From Feifania hominis (GTDB lineage: Bacteria > Bacillota > Clostridia > Oscillospirales > Feifaniaceae), in contig NZ_JACRSP010000002.1 of assembly GCF_014384765.1 (NCBI RefSeq), forward strand, positions 1 through 64,000: a DNA stretch of 64,000 nt, written 5' to 3'. Positions 6,932-15,439 of the stretch are shown one piece after another. A model generated the notes under the pieces. That model searched no databases. It saw only the letters and a program-made list of their open reading frames with translations, and was not told the origin of the DNA. The position numbers and the translations under genes are program-made. The first letter of the stretch is position 1, and every line of letters begins with the position of its first letter.

Positions 6932-8449
6932 ATGAAAGCTTCCTACTATATGGGAATCGACATTGGTTCCTATGAGAGCAAGGGCGTCATCATTGACAGT
7001 GAGTGCAACATCGTGGCCACTCATGTGGAAAAGCATGTCATGGACAACCCCGCGCCAAACCAGTTTGAGCACGACGCCGAGAAAGTCTGGTGGCATGACT
7101 TCTGCGCCATTTCAAACGCGCTTCTTGAGAAAACCGGTATACCGAACACCTCCATCTGCGGCATCGGCGGCAGCGCGCTCGGCGCCGACTGCCTGCCTGT
7201 TGATGAGAACTGCACTCCCCTGCGGCCCGCCATGCTCTATGGAATCGACGCCCGCGCCGATCGGGAGATCGCCTGGCTGGAGGAGCACTATGGCTCTCGC
7301 GCAAAAGAGCTCTTTCCCTCTCCGCTGTGCTCCTCGGACATCATGCCCAAGATACTCTGGCTGAAAAACAACGAGCCCGACATCTATCGCCGAGCACACA
7401 AGTTCATCACCGGCTCCACCTATCTGACAGCCAAGCTGACTGGCAGATATTACATTGACAAGCTCTTGGCCTTGTCATCCTTTCGACCCGCCTATCGGGC
7501 CGACGGCACCATCGACGAGGCTGAGTGCGCGCTCTTCTGTCGGCCCGATCAGCTCGCCGAGTGCGTCCCCACAGCATACGTTGTGGGCTGCGTGACGCCG
7601 GAGGCCGCCCGCCAGACCGGACTTGCCGAGGGCACACCGGTCATCACCGGAACGGACGACGCGGCAGCCGAGGCTGTCTCCACGGGAGTCGTCGCAAACG
7701 GCGATCTGATGCTGATGTTCGGCTCCTCCTGCTTCATGTACTACTGTGTCGACCGCCTCGTTCGCGACGAGCGCATCTGGTCGAGCGAGTATGTCGTGCC
7801 CGGCACCTACAGCATCTCGGCAGGTACGAACACGGCCGGTACGCTCACCCGCTGGTTTCGCGACAACATCTTTTGGGAGGTCATGGCCGAGCAAGAACGT
7901 ACAGGGGTCAATGCCTACGATCTCATGCTCGAGGGAATCGACGATATTCCGGCCGGCTCCGAGGGGCTGATCACGCTTCCCTACCTTGCCGGCGAGCGAA
8001 CCCCGATCAACGACCCCGCGGCGCGCGGTATGATCTTCGGCCTTACGCTCAACCACACCCGCAGACACCTCTACCGCTCTGCTCTCGAGGGAGTCGGCTA
8101 CAGCATCAACCAGCACTTTGAAATTTTTGCAGAAAACCATGTCGAGCTGAAAAACGTCTATGCCGTCGGCGGCGGTACCAAGAACCGTCCCTGGATGCAG
8201 ATCATTGCCGACATCACCGGCAAGACCATACAGACCGGCGCCGTGACTATCGGCGCCTCCTACGGCGACGCCATGATGGCCGCTCTCGCAACCGGCCGTT
8301 TCCAGAGCTTTGATGAGTTGAGAACCCATCTCAAGCCCGGCGTCACATTTGTGCCGAATATGGCAAACCACGAGAGCTACCGGCAGTATCAGCAAATTTA
8401 CAATGCGCTGTATCCCGCCACCAGGGAACTGATGCACCGGCTTCGCTGA
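6932..8449 (+). CDS. FGGY-family carbohydrate kinase 1
   Basis: A 505-residue xylulokinase-like kinase, predicted to phosphorylate a sugar or polyol with ATP in the cytoplasm. The ATG at 6932 follows GGAGGGTG. The N-terminal ATPase-fold motif is YMGIDIGSYESKG (residues 6-18), followed by FEHDAEKVWW (45-54), GTDDA with the expected catalytic Asp243, and the C-terminal FGGY signature (GMIFGLTLNHTR..HLYRSALEG) and GGGTKN. Length is normal for FGGY. It starts an operon with two BtpA proteins (48 and 70 bases between genes). Substrate-side residues differ between the six kinases here, so each may act on a different sugar; the substrate is not identifiable. Confidence 0.92.
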   Translation: MKASYYMGIDIGSYESKGVIIDSECNIVATHVEKHVMDNPAPNQFEHDAEKVWWHDFCAISNALLEKTGIPNTSICGIGGSALGADCLPVDENCTPLRPAMLYGIDARADREIAWLEEHYGSRAKELFPSPLCSSDIMPKILWLKNNEPDIYRRAHKFITGSTYLTAKLTGRYYIDKLLALSSFRPAYRADGTIDEAECALFCRPDQLAECVPTAYVVGCVTPEAARQTGLAEGTPVITGTDDAAAEAVSTGVVANGDLMLMFGSSCFMYYCVDRLVRDERIWSSEYVVPGTYSISAGTNTAGTLTRWFRDNIFWEVMAEQERTGVNAYDLMLEGIDDIPAGSEGLITLPYLAGERTPINDPAARGMIFGLTLNHTRRHLYRSALEGVGYSINQHFEIFAENHVELKNVYAVGGGTKNRPWMQIIADITGKTIQTGAVTIGASYGDAMMAALATGRFQSFDELRTHLKPGVTFVPNMANHESYRQYQQIYNALYPATRELMHRLR

Positions 8450-8497
8450 CTTGTGCCGACAATAAAACCCGTTGAATGATATATGGAGGTTTGTATT

Positions 8498-9325
8498 ATG
8501 AAGTCCTGGCTCAAAGACCTGTTCCATGTGGAAAAACCGGTCATTGCACTGCTCCACATCCGGGAGATGCCCGGCGATTTTTACTTTGACGACAGCACCA
8601 TGTCGATGAGAGAAGTCATTGACACCGCCCGCCGTGACCTCATTGCTCTGCAGGACGGCGGCGTCGACGGCATTCTCTTCTCGAATGAGTACTCTTTCCC
8701 CTACCAGATGGGCGTTGGAAAAACGGACTACGTCACCTCCCAGTGCATGGCCCGTGTCATCGGCGAACTGATGCGCGACATCCGTGTCCCCTACGGCGTC
8801 AATGTCATCGAGGATGGCCTCGCGACTGTCGAGCTTGCCCGCGCAGTGGACGCGAGCTTTGTGCGCTGCAACTTCACCGGCTGCTATGTCGGCGAACTCG
8901 GTCTGATCAACACCGACATCGCACGGGTCAAACGCCGCAAAAAGGAGCTTGGCATCGCCGGTCTCCACATGCTCTACAATGTCAATCCCGAGTTCTCCGT
9001 CTGGGTGGGGGATCGCGACGTGCGCGACGTCGTCAAGTCCATGGTCTTCAACTGTGACCCCGACGGGCTGTGTGTCTCAGGTCAGTGCGCCGGCTTTGAG
9101 GCGAGCTCCGACCTGATTCGTGCCATCAAGGATCTCGCTCCCGAGACGCCGGTGTTCGCAAACAATGGCTGCCGGCGCGAAAACATTGCCGAAAAACTCT
9201 CGGTTGCCGACTCCGCCTGTGTCGGCACGGCTTTCAAATACGACGGTGTATTTCGCAACACCGTGGACGTCAACCGCGTGCGCGACTTCATGGAGGTCGT
9301 CAGAGAGTACCGCAAGACACTCTAA
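8498..9325 (+). CDS. BtpA/SgcQ-family TIM-barrel protein 1
   Basis: A 275-residue BtpA (PF03437-type) protein. The ATG at 8498 is chosen for GGAGGTTTG; an upstream ATG at 8483 overlaps that site. Family motifs in order: EKPVIALLHIREMPGD (11-26), ALQDGGVDGILFSNE, VPYGVNVI, LCVSGQCAG, VFANNGC and GTAFKYDGVFRNTVD near the C-terminus, which resembles the phosphate-binding end of TrpF-like barrels. BtpA was named for photosystem I assembly in cyanobacteria, but SgcQ homologues sit in sugar operons and have no proven reaction. Location beside a sugar kinase suggests it acts on the phosphorylated product. Confidence 0.88.
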   Translation: MKSWLKDLFHVEKPVIALLHIREMPGDFYFDDSTMSMREVIDTARRDLIALQDGGVDGILFSNEYSFPYQMGVGKTDYVTSQCMARVIGELMRDIRVPYGVNVIEDGLATVELARAVDASFVRCNFTGCYVGELGLINTDIARVKRRKKELGIAGLHMLYNVNPEFSVWVGDRDVRDVVKSMVFNCDPDGLCVSGQCAGFEASSDLIRAIKDLAPETPVFANNGCRRENIAEKLSVADSACVGTAFKYDGVFRNTVDVNRVRDFMEVVREYRKTL

Positions 9326-9395
9326 CTCTGTGAGAGAACGCACGGGAGATGAGGGCTTCCGGCGTTTTCAATAATATTTTTATGGAGGAATAAAA

Positions 9396-10214
9396 ATGAA
9401 AACCTGGCTCAAAGACCTGTTCCACGTGGAGAAACCGATCATCGCTCTGCTGCACATCCGTGAGATCCCCGGCGACTTCAACTACGATGACAGCACCATG
9501 TCGATGGAGAAAGTCATCGAGATCGCCCGTCAGGAGCTGCACGCTCTGCAGGACGGCGGCGTCGACGGCATTCTCTTCTCCAACGAGTACAGCTTTCCCT
9601 ACCAGGGCCACACCGACTATGTCACCTCTCAGTGCATGGCCCGCCTGATCGGCGAGCTGATGAGCGAGATTAAAATCCCCTACGGCGTCAACGTCATCTC
9701 TGACAACCGCGCCGTCATCGATCTGGCCAAGGCGACCGACGCGAGCTTTGTGCGCGGCACATTCACCGGCGCGTTCGTCGGCGAGGGCGGCTTCTCCGAC
9801 CACGATGTCGCCGCCACCTATCGCCGCAAGAAAGAGCTCGGCATCAAGAATCTGCCGATCATGATGAACTGCAACCCCGAGTCGGCTGTCTGGCTCAACG
9901 ACCGCGACATCTATGATGTCGTCAAATCCATGATCTTCAACTGCGATCCCGAGGGCCTTTGTGTCTCCGGTCAGCATGCCGGTTTTGCCGCCAACAACGA
10001 TCTGCTCAAGGCGGTCAAATCCGTTGCGGGTGAGGTTCCGGTCTTCGCGAACACCGGCTGCAACAAGGACAACATTGTCGAGAAGATGCAGATTGCTGAC
10101 GCCGCCTGTGTCGGCACCGCGTTTAAGAAAGACGGCAAGTTCTACAACACCGTCGACGGCAAGCGCGTCAAGGAGTTCATGGATACTCTCAAGGAGTACC
10201 GCAAGACTCTGTAA
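9396..10214 (+). CDS. BtpA/SgcQ-family TIM-barrel protein 2
   Basis: A 272-residue close paralogue of the preceding protein; the first 30 residues are nearly identical (WLKDLFHVEKP.IALLHIRE.PGDF). It has the same motifs: ALQDGGVDGILFSNEYSFPYQ, IPYGVNVI, GLCVSGQHAG, VFANTGC, GTAFKKDGKFYNTVDG. Compared with copy 1, it lacks a short insertion after the FPYQ segment. The ATG follows TATGGAGGAATAAAA. It is the third gene of the kinase 1 operon and is followed by a strong terminator. This is evidently a tandem duplication whose copies have diverged; whether they form a hetero-oligomer or act on different substrates is unknown. Confidence 0.88.
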   Translation: MKTWLKDLFHVEKPIIALLHIREIPGDFNYDDSTMSMEKVIEIARQELHALQDGGVDGILFSNEYSFPYQGHTDYVTSQCMARLIGELMSEIKIPYGVNVISDNRAVIDLAKATDASFVRGTFTGAFVGEGGFSDHDVAATYRRKKELGIKNLPIMMNCNPESAVWLNDRDIYDVVKSMIFNCDPEGLCVSGQHAGFAANNDLLKAVKSVAGEVPVFANTGCNKDNIVEKMQIADAACVGTAFKKDGKFYNTVDGKRVKEFMDTLKEYRKTL

Positions 10215-10226
10215 GCAGCTTTTTCC

Positions 10227-10258
10227 GAGGGCGTGCCATATTGGCGCGCCCTCTTTTT
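10227..10258 (+). terminator. Terminator of kinase 1 operon
   Basis: A GAGGGCGTGCC/GGCGCGCCCTC stem with a five-base loop followed by TTTTTC, 12 bases after the BtpA 2 stop. Confidence 0.85.
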
Positions 10259-10335
10259 CGCTGTCTTCTCTCTTTACAAGAGCCGTAACCTGTTATAAAC
10301 TAAAAGCACTATGACAAAAAGGAGCTACTTCCCTT

Positions 10336-11856
10336 ATGAAAAAGTACTTTATGGGCATTGACATCGGCACCCAGGAGAGTAAGGGCGTCATCATTGACGA
10401 GAACTGCGAGCTCATCGCAAAATTTGCCACCAAGCACGGGCTTTCCAATCCGAAGCCGCGCTACTATGAACACGACGCCGAGAAGATCTGGTGGAACGAT
10501 CTGTGTATCATTTCCAAAGAACTTCTGAAGATGACGGGCATTCCCAATACGCAGATTGCCGGCTTCGGTGCGAGCTGCCTCGGCTCCGACTGCCTGCCGG
10601 TCGACGAGAACTGCACACCGCTGCGTCCCGCCATTCTCTACGGCATCGACACCCGCGCGACCGAGGAGGTCAAGGAGATCACCGCCCACTTTGGCGAAAA
10701 GCGCATCATCGAGATCTTCGGCCGCCCGATGACAGCCGGTGACCAGATCGCGCGCGTGCTGTGGATCAAGAAAAACGAGCCCGAAGTCTACAACAGGACT
10801 TATAAATTCATCACCGGTTCGACTTTTCTGACAGCCAAGCTCACCGGTAAGTTCTTCATTGACGCCTATCTCTCAAAGGCCTACCACCCCATCTACACGG
10901 CCGAAGAGATCGGCGAGCCCGACTTTTTGAGCATGATCTGCCGGCGCGATCAGGTCGCCGACATCCGCGAGGCGAACGAAGTGGTCGGCACCGTCACCGC
11001 GAAAGCTGCCGCCGAGACCGGTCTTGCCGAAGGCACTCCGGTCATCACCGGCATGGACGATGCGGTGGCCGAGTCGGTCTCCACCGGCGTCATTGTGCCC
11101 GGCAAGTCGACCATCATGCTCGGCACCTCCTGCTGTCTCTACGCCTGCACCGACAAGCCGTTCCAGGATCCCCAGAACCGCTTCCCCTGCATCCGCTATG
11201 TCGTGCCGGGCACCTACTCTTTCTCGGGCGCGACCAACAACGCCGGCGGCATGTCGACCTGGCTGCGTGACAAGCTCTATCCCGAGACCATCCAAAAGCA
11301 GCAGGAGACCGGCAAGAATGCCTTTGATATCATGCTCGAGGGGCTCGACGACATTCCCGCGGGCTCTGACGGGCTCATTGCCCTGCCCTACTTCTCCGGC
11401 GAGCGCACTCCCCTCAATGACCCGCTTGCGCGCGGCGTACTCTTCGGCCTGACGCTCAATCACACCCGTGATCACATTCACAAGGCCATTTTGGAGGGCG
11501 TCTCCATGGGAATTGCCGTCCACTACGACATCATGGAGGAAATCGGCGTCGACGTCGAGGAGATCCGTGTGGTCGGCGGCGGCACGAAGAATCCCATCTG
11601 GCTGCAGATTCTCGCCGACTGCATCGGCAAGCCGGTTCACACGGCAAAGGTGACCATCGGCGCCTCTTACGGTGACGCCATCACCGCTGCGCTCGCCACC
11701 GGTGTCTATAAAGATTATGCCGATCTCTACCGCGTCATCAAGCCCGGCAAGACCATCGAGCCGATTCCCGCCAATGTCGCGAAGTACAATGAGATCAAGC
11801 CCATCTTTCATGAACTTTACGCAAAAACCAAAGACCTCATGCACAAGCTTTCGTGA
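10336..11856 (+). CDS. FGGY-family carbohydrate kinase 2
   Basis: A 506-residue FGGY kinase in its own transcription unit between two terminators. The ATG is preceded by AAAAGGAGCTACTTCCCTT. Motifs: YFMGIDIGTQESKG (4-17), YYEHDAEKIWW (43-53), GMDDA with catalytic Asp242, GVLFGLTLNHTRDHIHKAILEG (FGGY signature) and GGGTKN. It is the most divergent of the set around the acceptor region (SKAYHPIYTAEEIGEP, and STWLRDKLYPETIQKQ instead of TRWFRDN). That is the strongest hint in this group of a different sugar substrate. A possible TTTACA/TAAACT promoter (10273-10302, 18-base spacing) is weak. Confidence 0.92.
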   Translation: MKKYFMGIDIGTQESKGVIIDENCELIAKFATKHGLSNPKPRYYEHDAEKIWWNDLCIISKELLKMTGIPNTQIAGFGASCLGSDCLPVDENCTPLRPAILYGIDTRATEEVKEITAHFGEKRIIEIFGRPMTAGDQIARVLWIKKNEPEVYNRTYKFITGSTFLTAKLTGKFFIDAYLSKAYHPIYTAEEIGEPDFLSMICRRDQVADIREANEVVGTVTAKAAAETGLAEGTPVITGMDDAVAESVSTGVIVPGKSTIMLGTSCCLYACTDKPFQDPQNRFPCIRYVVPGTYSFSGATNNAGGMSTWLRDKLYPETIQKQQETGKNAFDIMLEGLDDIPAGSDGLIALPYFSGERTPLNDPLARGVLFGLTLNHTRDHIHKAILEGVSMGIAVHYDIMEEIGVDVEEIRVVGGGTKNPIWLQILADCIGKPVHTAKVTIGASYGDAITAALATGVYKDYADLYRVIKPGKTIEPIPANVAKYNEIKPIFHELYAKTKDLMHKLS

Positions 11857-11866
11857 GTTTTTGATG

Positions 11867-11912
11867 AAAAGCGGCGCAGGGCCCGTTACAGGCGGTCCCG
11901 CGCCGCTTTTTT
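11867..11912 (+). terminator. Terminator of kinase 2
   Basis: An AAAAGCGGCGC/GCGCCGCTTTT stem, extended by GG/CC, is followed by TTTTTT, 10 bases after the stop codon. Confidence 0.85.
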
Positions 11913-11914
11913 GC

Positions 11915-11943
11915 TTGTCAACGGCGGGCTTCTGTGATACTAT
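11915..11943 (+). promoter_or_regulatory. Promoter of BtpA 3/kinase 3/BtpA 4 operon
   Basis: TTGTCA, 17 bases, TACTAT, starting right after the kinase 2 terminator and about 125 bases upstream of the BtpA 3 ATG. It closely matches the promoter of the kinase 1 operon. Confidence 0.55.
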
Positions 11944-12068
11944 GTCATGGGAAGTTTTGATTTGTGTGATGGAGAATTCAAGCCCCCGCGGAGTGGAGAA
12001 GACGCGAGCGGTCCTCTGTGTTCACACATAATTCAGATCAAAATTTTTATTTTAGGAGGAACTTCAAA

Positions 12069-12890
12069 ATGTCATGGTTGAAAGAAATGTTTGGTGTTGA
12101 GAAACCCATTATCGCTCTGATGCATGTCCGCGCTCTTCCCGGCGAACCGCGCTACAAGACGGACGTGGGCGACATGAAAGAAATTGTCAAAATTGCCAGA
12201 AACGATCTTCACGCTCTTCAGGCTGGCGGCGTTGACGGCATCCTGTTCTCCAATGAGTTTGGTATGCCCTATCTGCAGAAGGCCGAGACCTCCTCTGTCG
12301 CCTGCATGAGCCGCATCGTCGGCGAGCTGATGAGCGAGATCAAAGTGCCCTACGGCGCCAACATCATCGCCGATCCCTATGCCGCGCTCGACTTCGCCGT
12401 TGCGATCGACGCGAGCTTCATCCGCGGCCAGATCACCGGTACTTACGCCTCCGACGGTATGGGCCTTGTCTCGCGCAACGTCGGTGAGACCGCCCGCCAC
12501 AAGATGGCTCTGGGCCTGAAAGACCTCAAGATGTTCTACAGCCTGACTCCCGAGGGCGCTGTCTATCTCGGCAAGCGCGACCTCGCTTCCATCGCGAAAT
12601 CCACCGTCTTCAACTGCAAGGCCGACGCGGTCTGCGTCTCCGGCGCCTGCGCGGGCGGCGAGACCGACAAGGACAAACTGGCCATTGTCAAAGAGGCTGT
12701 CGGCCCTGATGTCCCGGTCATGAACAACACCGGTCTTCGCTACAACAACGTTGAGACCCATCTCGCCATTGCGGACGGCGCGTTCGTCGGCACCGCTTTC
12801 AAGGTTGACGGCAAGTTTGAGAACTACGTCGATCCCAAAGAGGTTGAGAAGCTGATGAACAAGGTCCGCGCTTTCCGCGAGACTCTTTAA
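12069..12890 (+). CDS. BtpA/SgcQ-family TIM-barrel protein 3
   Basis: A 273-residue BtpA protein; ATG at 12069 with AGGAGGAAC. It shares EKPIIALMHVRALPGEP, ALQAGGVDGILFSNEFGMPYL, VPYGANIIADPYA, AVCVSGACAGGETD and GTAFKVDGKFENYVDPKEV. It belongs to a different subgroup from copies 1 and 2: the N-terminus reads WLKEMFGVEKP, and the acidic loop after PGE is replaced by RYKTDVGDM. It heads an operon with kinase 3 (29 bases downstream) and BtpA 4. The alternation BtpA-kinase-BtpA in one transcript is good evidence for a shared pathway. Confidence 0.88.
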   Translation: MSWLKEMFGVEKPIIALMHVRALPGEPRYKTDVGDMKEIVKIARNDLHALQAGGVDGILFSNEFGMPYLQKAETSSVACMSRIVGELMSEIKVPYGANIIADPYAALDFAVAIDASFIRGQITGTYASDGMGLVSRNVGETARHKMALGLKDLKMFYSLTPEGAVYLGKRDLASIAKSTVFNCKADAVCVSGACAGGETDKDKLAIVKEAVGPDVPVMNNTGLRYNNVETHLAIADGAFVGTAFKVDGKFENYVDPKEVEKLMNKVRAFRETL

Positions 12891-12919
12891 GATCCGTTAG
12901 AAGATCACATGCGGCGGTG

Positions 12920-14440
12920 ATGAAATTGAGCGGAATCCTCATGGGGATCGACATCGGCTCCTCCGGGAGCAAGGGCGTTCTCACAGACTGCGGCGGCAGA
13001 GTAATTGCCACAGCCGAGGTCTCCCACTCCATGTCAAATCCCGCACCCGGCTGTTTCGAGCACGATGCCATGCAGGTCTGGTGGCACGACTTCTGTCTGC
13101 TCTCCCGCGAGCTCATCGAGAGCGCCGGCATCCGCAACACCGAGATACTCGGCGTCGGCTGTAGCACCATCAGCGCCGACTGTCTGCCGGTGGACCGCGA
13201 GCTCAATCCACTGCGTCCTGCGATTCTCTACGGAATCGACACGAGAGCGCAGCGCGAGTGTGAAGAGCTCAACAGCCGGTTTGGCGAAGAGCGACTGATC
13301 TCTTTGATGGGCCACACCCTGTGTTCCTCGGATATCATGCCGAAGATTCTCTGGGTGAGGCGGCATGAGCCAGAAGTCTTTGAGAAAACTTACAAGTTTC
13401 TCACCGGCCCCTCGTTTCTGGTGGCCAAGCTCACCGGCCGCTGTGTGATGGACCGTTACAACGCGCTCGCCGCCTACCGTCCCATGCTGGACGAAAACGG
13501 GGAACCCGACCCTGCGTTTGCACACATTGTCTGCCGCCCCGATCAGTTGGCGCAGGTGCTCCCCACCACAGAGGTTGTGGGTGGCGTCAGCGCCGAAGCT
13601 GCCCGCGAAACCGGGCTCGCCGAGGGAACGCCCGTGACCACCGGCACCGGCGACGCCGGGGCCGAGGCGATCGGAACCGGCGTTCTGACGCCGGGCGACA
13701 TGATGCTCATGCTCGGCTCCTCGAACTTCATGATACTCTGCTCCGATCGAAAAGTGGCCGATTCCCGGCTCTGGATCAGCGAGTATATCCTGCCCGGCAC
13801 AAGCGCCGTATCGGCTGGCATGGCAACCGCCGGAACTCTGACCAGATGGTTTCGGGACACGCTCTTTTCGGACTATGTCCGCCTTGAGCAGACGGGCGGC
13901 CCAAGTGCCTACGAGAGGATGTACCAGGCGGCCGGCGCGATCCCCGCGGGCAGTGACGGACTCGTGATGCTCCCCTACTTTGCAGGCGAGCGAACGCCCA
14001 TCAATGACCCGAAAGCGCGAGGCGTACTCTTCGGCCTCACACTGGGCCACACACGAGAGCATCTCTACCGCGCCTGCCTCGAGAGCGTCGGCTACGGCAT
14101 TGCGCAGCACTTCGACATCATGCGCTCACTCGGCGCACCCATCGAACGGGTGCTCGCCATTGGCGGCGGAACGCGCAATCCGCTCTGGCTTTCCATCATT
14201 GCGGACATCACCGGCGAGACGCTGCAGACCGCTCAGGTCACGGTGGGCGCCGCCTATGGCGACGCGCTGCTGGCCGGTCTCGGCGTTGGCGTCTTCGGCA
14301 GTCCCCGGGAACTCAAAGCCATCATCGCCCCCGGTATCACTGTGGCGCCGGACCCCGGCCGCCACGCTGAATACAAACCCTACCGTGAGCTCTACGACGA
14401 GCTCTATCCCGCGACGCGGGAACTGATGCACCGGCTCTGA
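12920..14440 (+). CDS. FGGY-family carbohydrate kinase 3
   Basis: A 506-residue FGGY kinase. The ATG at 12920 gives the same N-terminal length as its paralogues. An adjacent GTG (12917) and an ATG at 12941 (which would remove the first strand) are alternatives, because the ribosome site is weak (GGCGG). Motifs: LMGIDIGSSGSKG (7-19), CFEHDAMQVWW (45-55), GTGDA with catalytic Asp245, GVLFGLTLGHTREHLYRACLES (FGGY signature) and GGGTRN. SSDIMPKILWVRRHEP resembles kinase 1 most. The weak start suggests translational coupling to BtpA 3. Its substrate is presumably phosphorylated and passed to a BtpA protein. Confidence 0.9.
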   Translation: MKLSGILMGIDIGSSGSKGVLTDCGGRVIATAEVSHSMSNPAPGCFEHDAMQVWWHDFCLLSRELIESAGIRNTEILGVGCSTISADCLPVDRELNPLRPAILYGIDTRAQRECEELNSRFGEERLISLMGHTLCSSDIMPKILWVRRHEPEVFEKTYKFLTGPSFLVAKLTGRCVMDRYNALAAYRPMLDENGEPDPAFAHIVCRPDQLAQVLPTTEVVGGVSAEAARETGLAEGTPVTTGTGDAGAEAIGTGVLTPGDMMLMLGSSNFMILCSDRKVADSRLWISEYILPGTSAVSAGMATAGTLTRWFRDTLFSDYVRLEQTGGPSAYERMYQAAGAIPAGSDGLVMLPYFAGERTPINDPKARGVLFGLTLGHTREHLYRACLESVGYGIAQHFDIMRSLGAPIERVLAIGGGTRNPLWLSIIADITGETLQTAQVTVGAAYGDALLAGLGVGVFGSPRELKAIIAPGITVAPDPGRHAEYKPYRELYDELYPATRELMHRL

Positions 14441-14495
14441 CCGGTACAAAGTGGAATTGATAAAATTAGATAAATCTTAAGGAGGATCACTTACC

Positions 14496-15314
14496 ATGAG
14501 TTGGACAAAAGACGTAATTGGTACTGAAAAACCTGTTATTGCGATGTGCCATATCCGGGCGCTGCCCGGCGACCCGTTCTTTGATTATGAGGGCGGTATG
14601 GAGAAAGTCATGGAGGATGCCCGCCACGACTTCCTCGCCCTGCAGGAGGGCGGCGTCGACGCCGTCATGTTCTCCAATGAGTTCTCCCTGCCCTATCTGA
14701 CCAAGGTCAAGACCGAGACCACCTGCGCCATGGCCCGCATCATCGGCGAACTCAAGCACGAGATCAAAATCCCCTTTGGCGTCAACGTCCTGTGGGATCC
14801 CTATGCCTCCCTCGATCTTGCCGCCGCCACCGGCGCGCTGTTCATCCGCGAGATCTGGACCGGCGTCTACGGCTCCGACTTCGGCCTGTGGAACACCTGC
14901 CTCGGCGAGTCCATCCGCCACAGAAATGAGCTCGGTCTTGAGCATGTGAAGCTGCTGTTCAACATCGTGCCGGAGGCCGCTACCTTCATCGAGGAGAAAG
15001 ACATTGTCGACACGGCGAAATCCGCTGTGTTCGCCGCCCATCCCGATGCGTTCTGCGTGTCTGGTCTCACCGCCGGCGCCGACACCGACACCCAGCTTCT
15101 CTACAAGGTCAAAGAGGCCGTGCCGGACACTCTGGTGTTCTGCAACACCGGCGTCAAGCCCCACACGGTTGCCACGCAGCTCACCGCTGCCGACGGCTGC
15201 GTGACCGGCACCACGTTCAAAGTGGACGGCAAGTTCGACAACCTCGTCGATCCGCCGAGAGTCAAGGACTTCATGAACATCGTCAAAGAGTTCAGAAAGA
15301 GCAAAGGTCTCTAA
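14496..15314 (+). CDS. BtpA/SgcQ-family protein 4, closest to E. coli SgcQ
   Basis: A 272-residue BtpA protein with ATG after TTAAGGAGG. By memory of the E. coli SgcQ sequence it aligns almost throughout: W.K.VIGTEKPVIAMCH, ALPGDP.FD, NGGVDAVMFSNEFSLPYLTKV-like, IPFGVNVLWDP, FIREI.TG.Y.SDFG, LFNIVPEAA, DA.CVSGLTAG, GCVT.TTFK.DG.F.N.VD. SgcQ lies in the E. coli sgc operon with the M42 protein SgcX and a PTS. This gene therefore ties the present cluster to that uncharacterised pathway. It ends the third operon and has a strong terminator. Confidence 0.9.
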   Translation: MSWTKDVIGTEKPVIAMCHIRALPGDPFFDYEGGMEKVMEDARHDFLALQEGGVDAVMFSNEFSLPYLTKVKTETTCAMARIIGELKHEIKIPFGVNVLWDPYASLDLAAATGALFIREIWTGVYGSDFGLWNTCLGESIRHRNELGLEHVKLLFNIVPEAATFIEEKDIVDTAKSAVFAAHPDAFCVSGLTAGADTDTQLLYKVKEAVPDTLVFCNTGVKPHTVATQLTAADGCVTGTTFKVDGKFDNLVDPPRVKDFMNIVKEFRKSKGL

Positions 15315-15324
15315 TCACAGAATC

Positions 15325-15355
15325 AAAGCCCGGCGCTGCAGCGCCGGGCTTTTTC
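15325..15355 (+). terminator. Terminator of BtpA 3/kinase 3/BtpA 4 operon
   Basis: An AAAGCCCGGCGCTG/CAGCGCCGGGCTTT near-perfect stem followed by TT, 11 bases after the stop codon. Confidence 0.88.
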
Positions 15356-15374
15356 CATCGGTGCTGTTTTTCTG

Positions 15375-15403
15375 TGGATTTCTGCGCCGTTTCATATTAT
15401 AAT
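15375..15403 (+). promoter_or_regulatory. Promoter of kinase 4/kinase 5 operon
   Basis: A perfect TATAAT lies 17 bases after a weaker TGGATT. It starts 20 bases after the preceding terminator and about 37 bases upstream of the start codon. Confidence 0.5.
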
Positions 15404-15439
15404 AGAGTTACCGAAATTTGCGAGAAGATGGTGATATAT

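Noticed and set aside
7475..8968. A 497-codon minus-strand open frame opposite kinase 1 and BtpA 1
   Set aside because: It is a shadow frame of conserved plus-strand genes, with no ribosome site and no recognisable motif.
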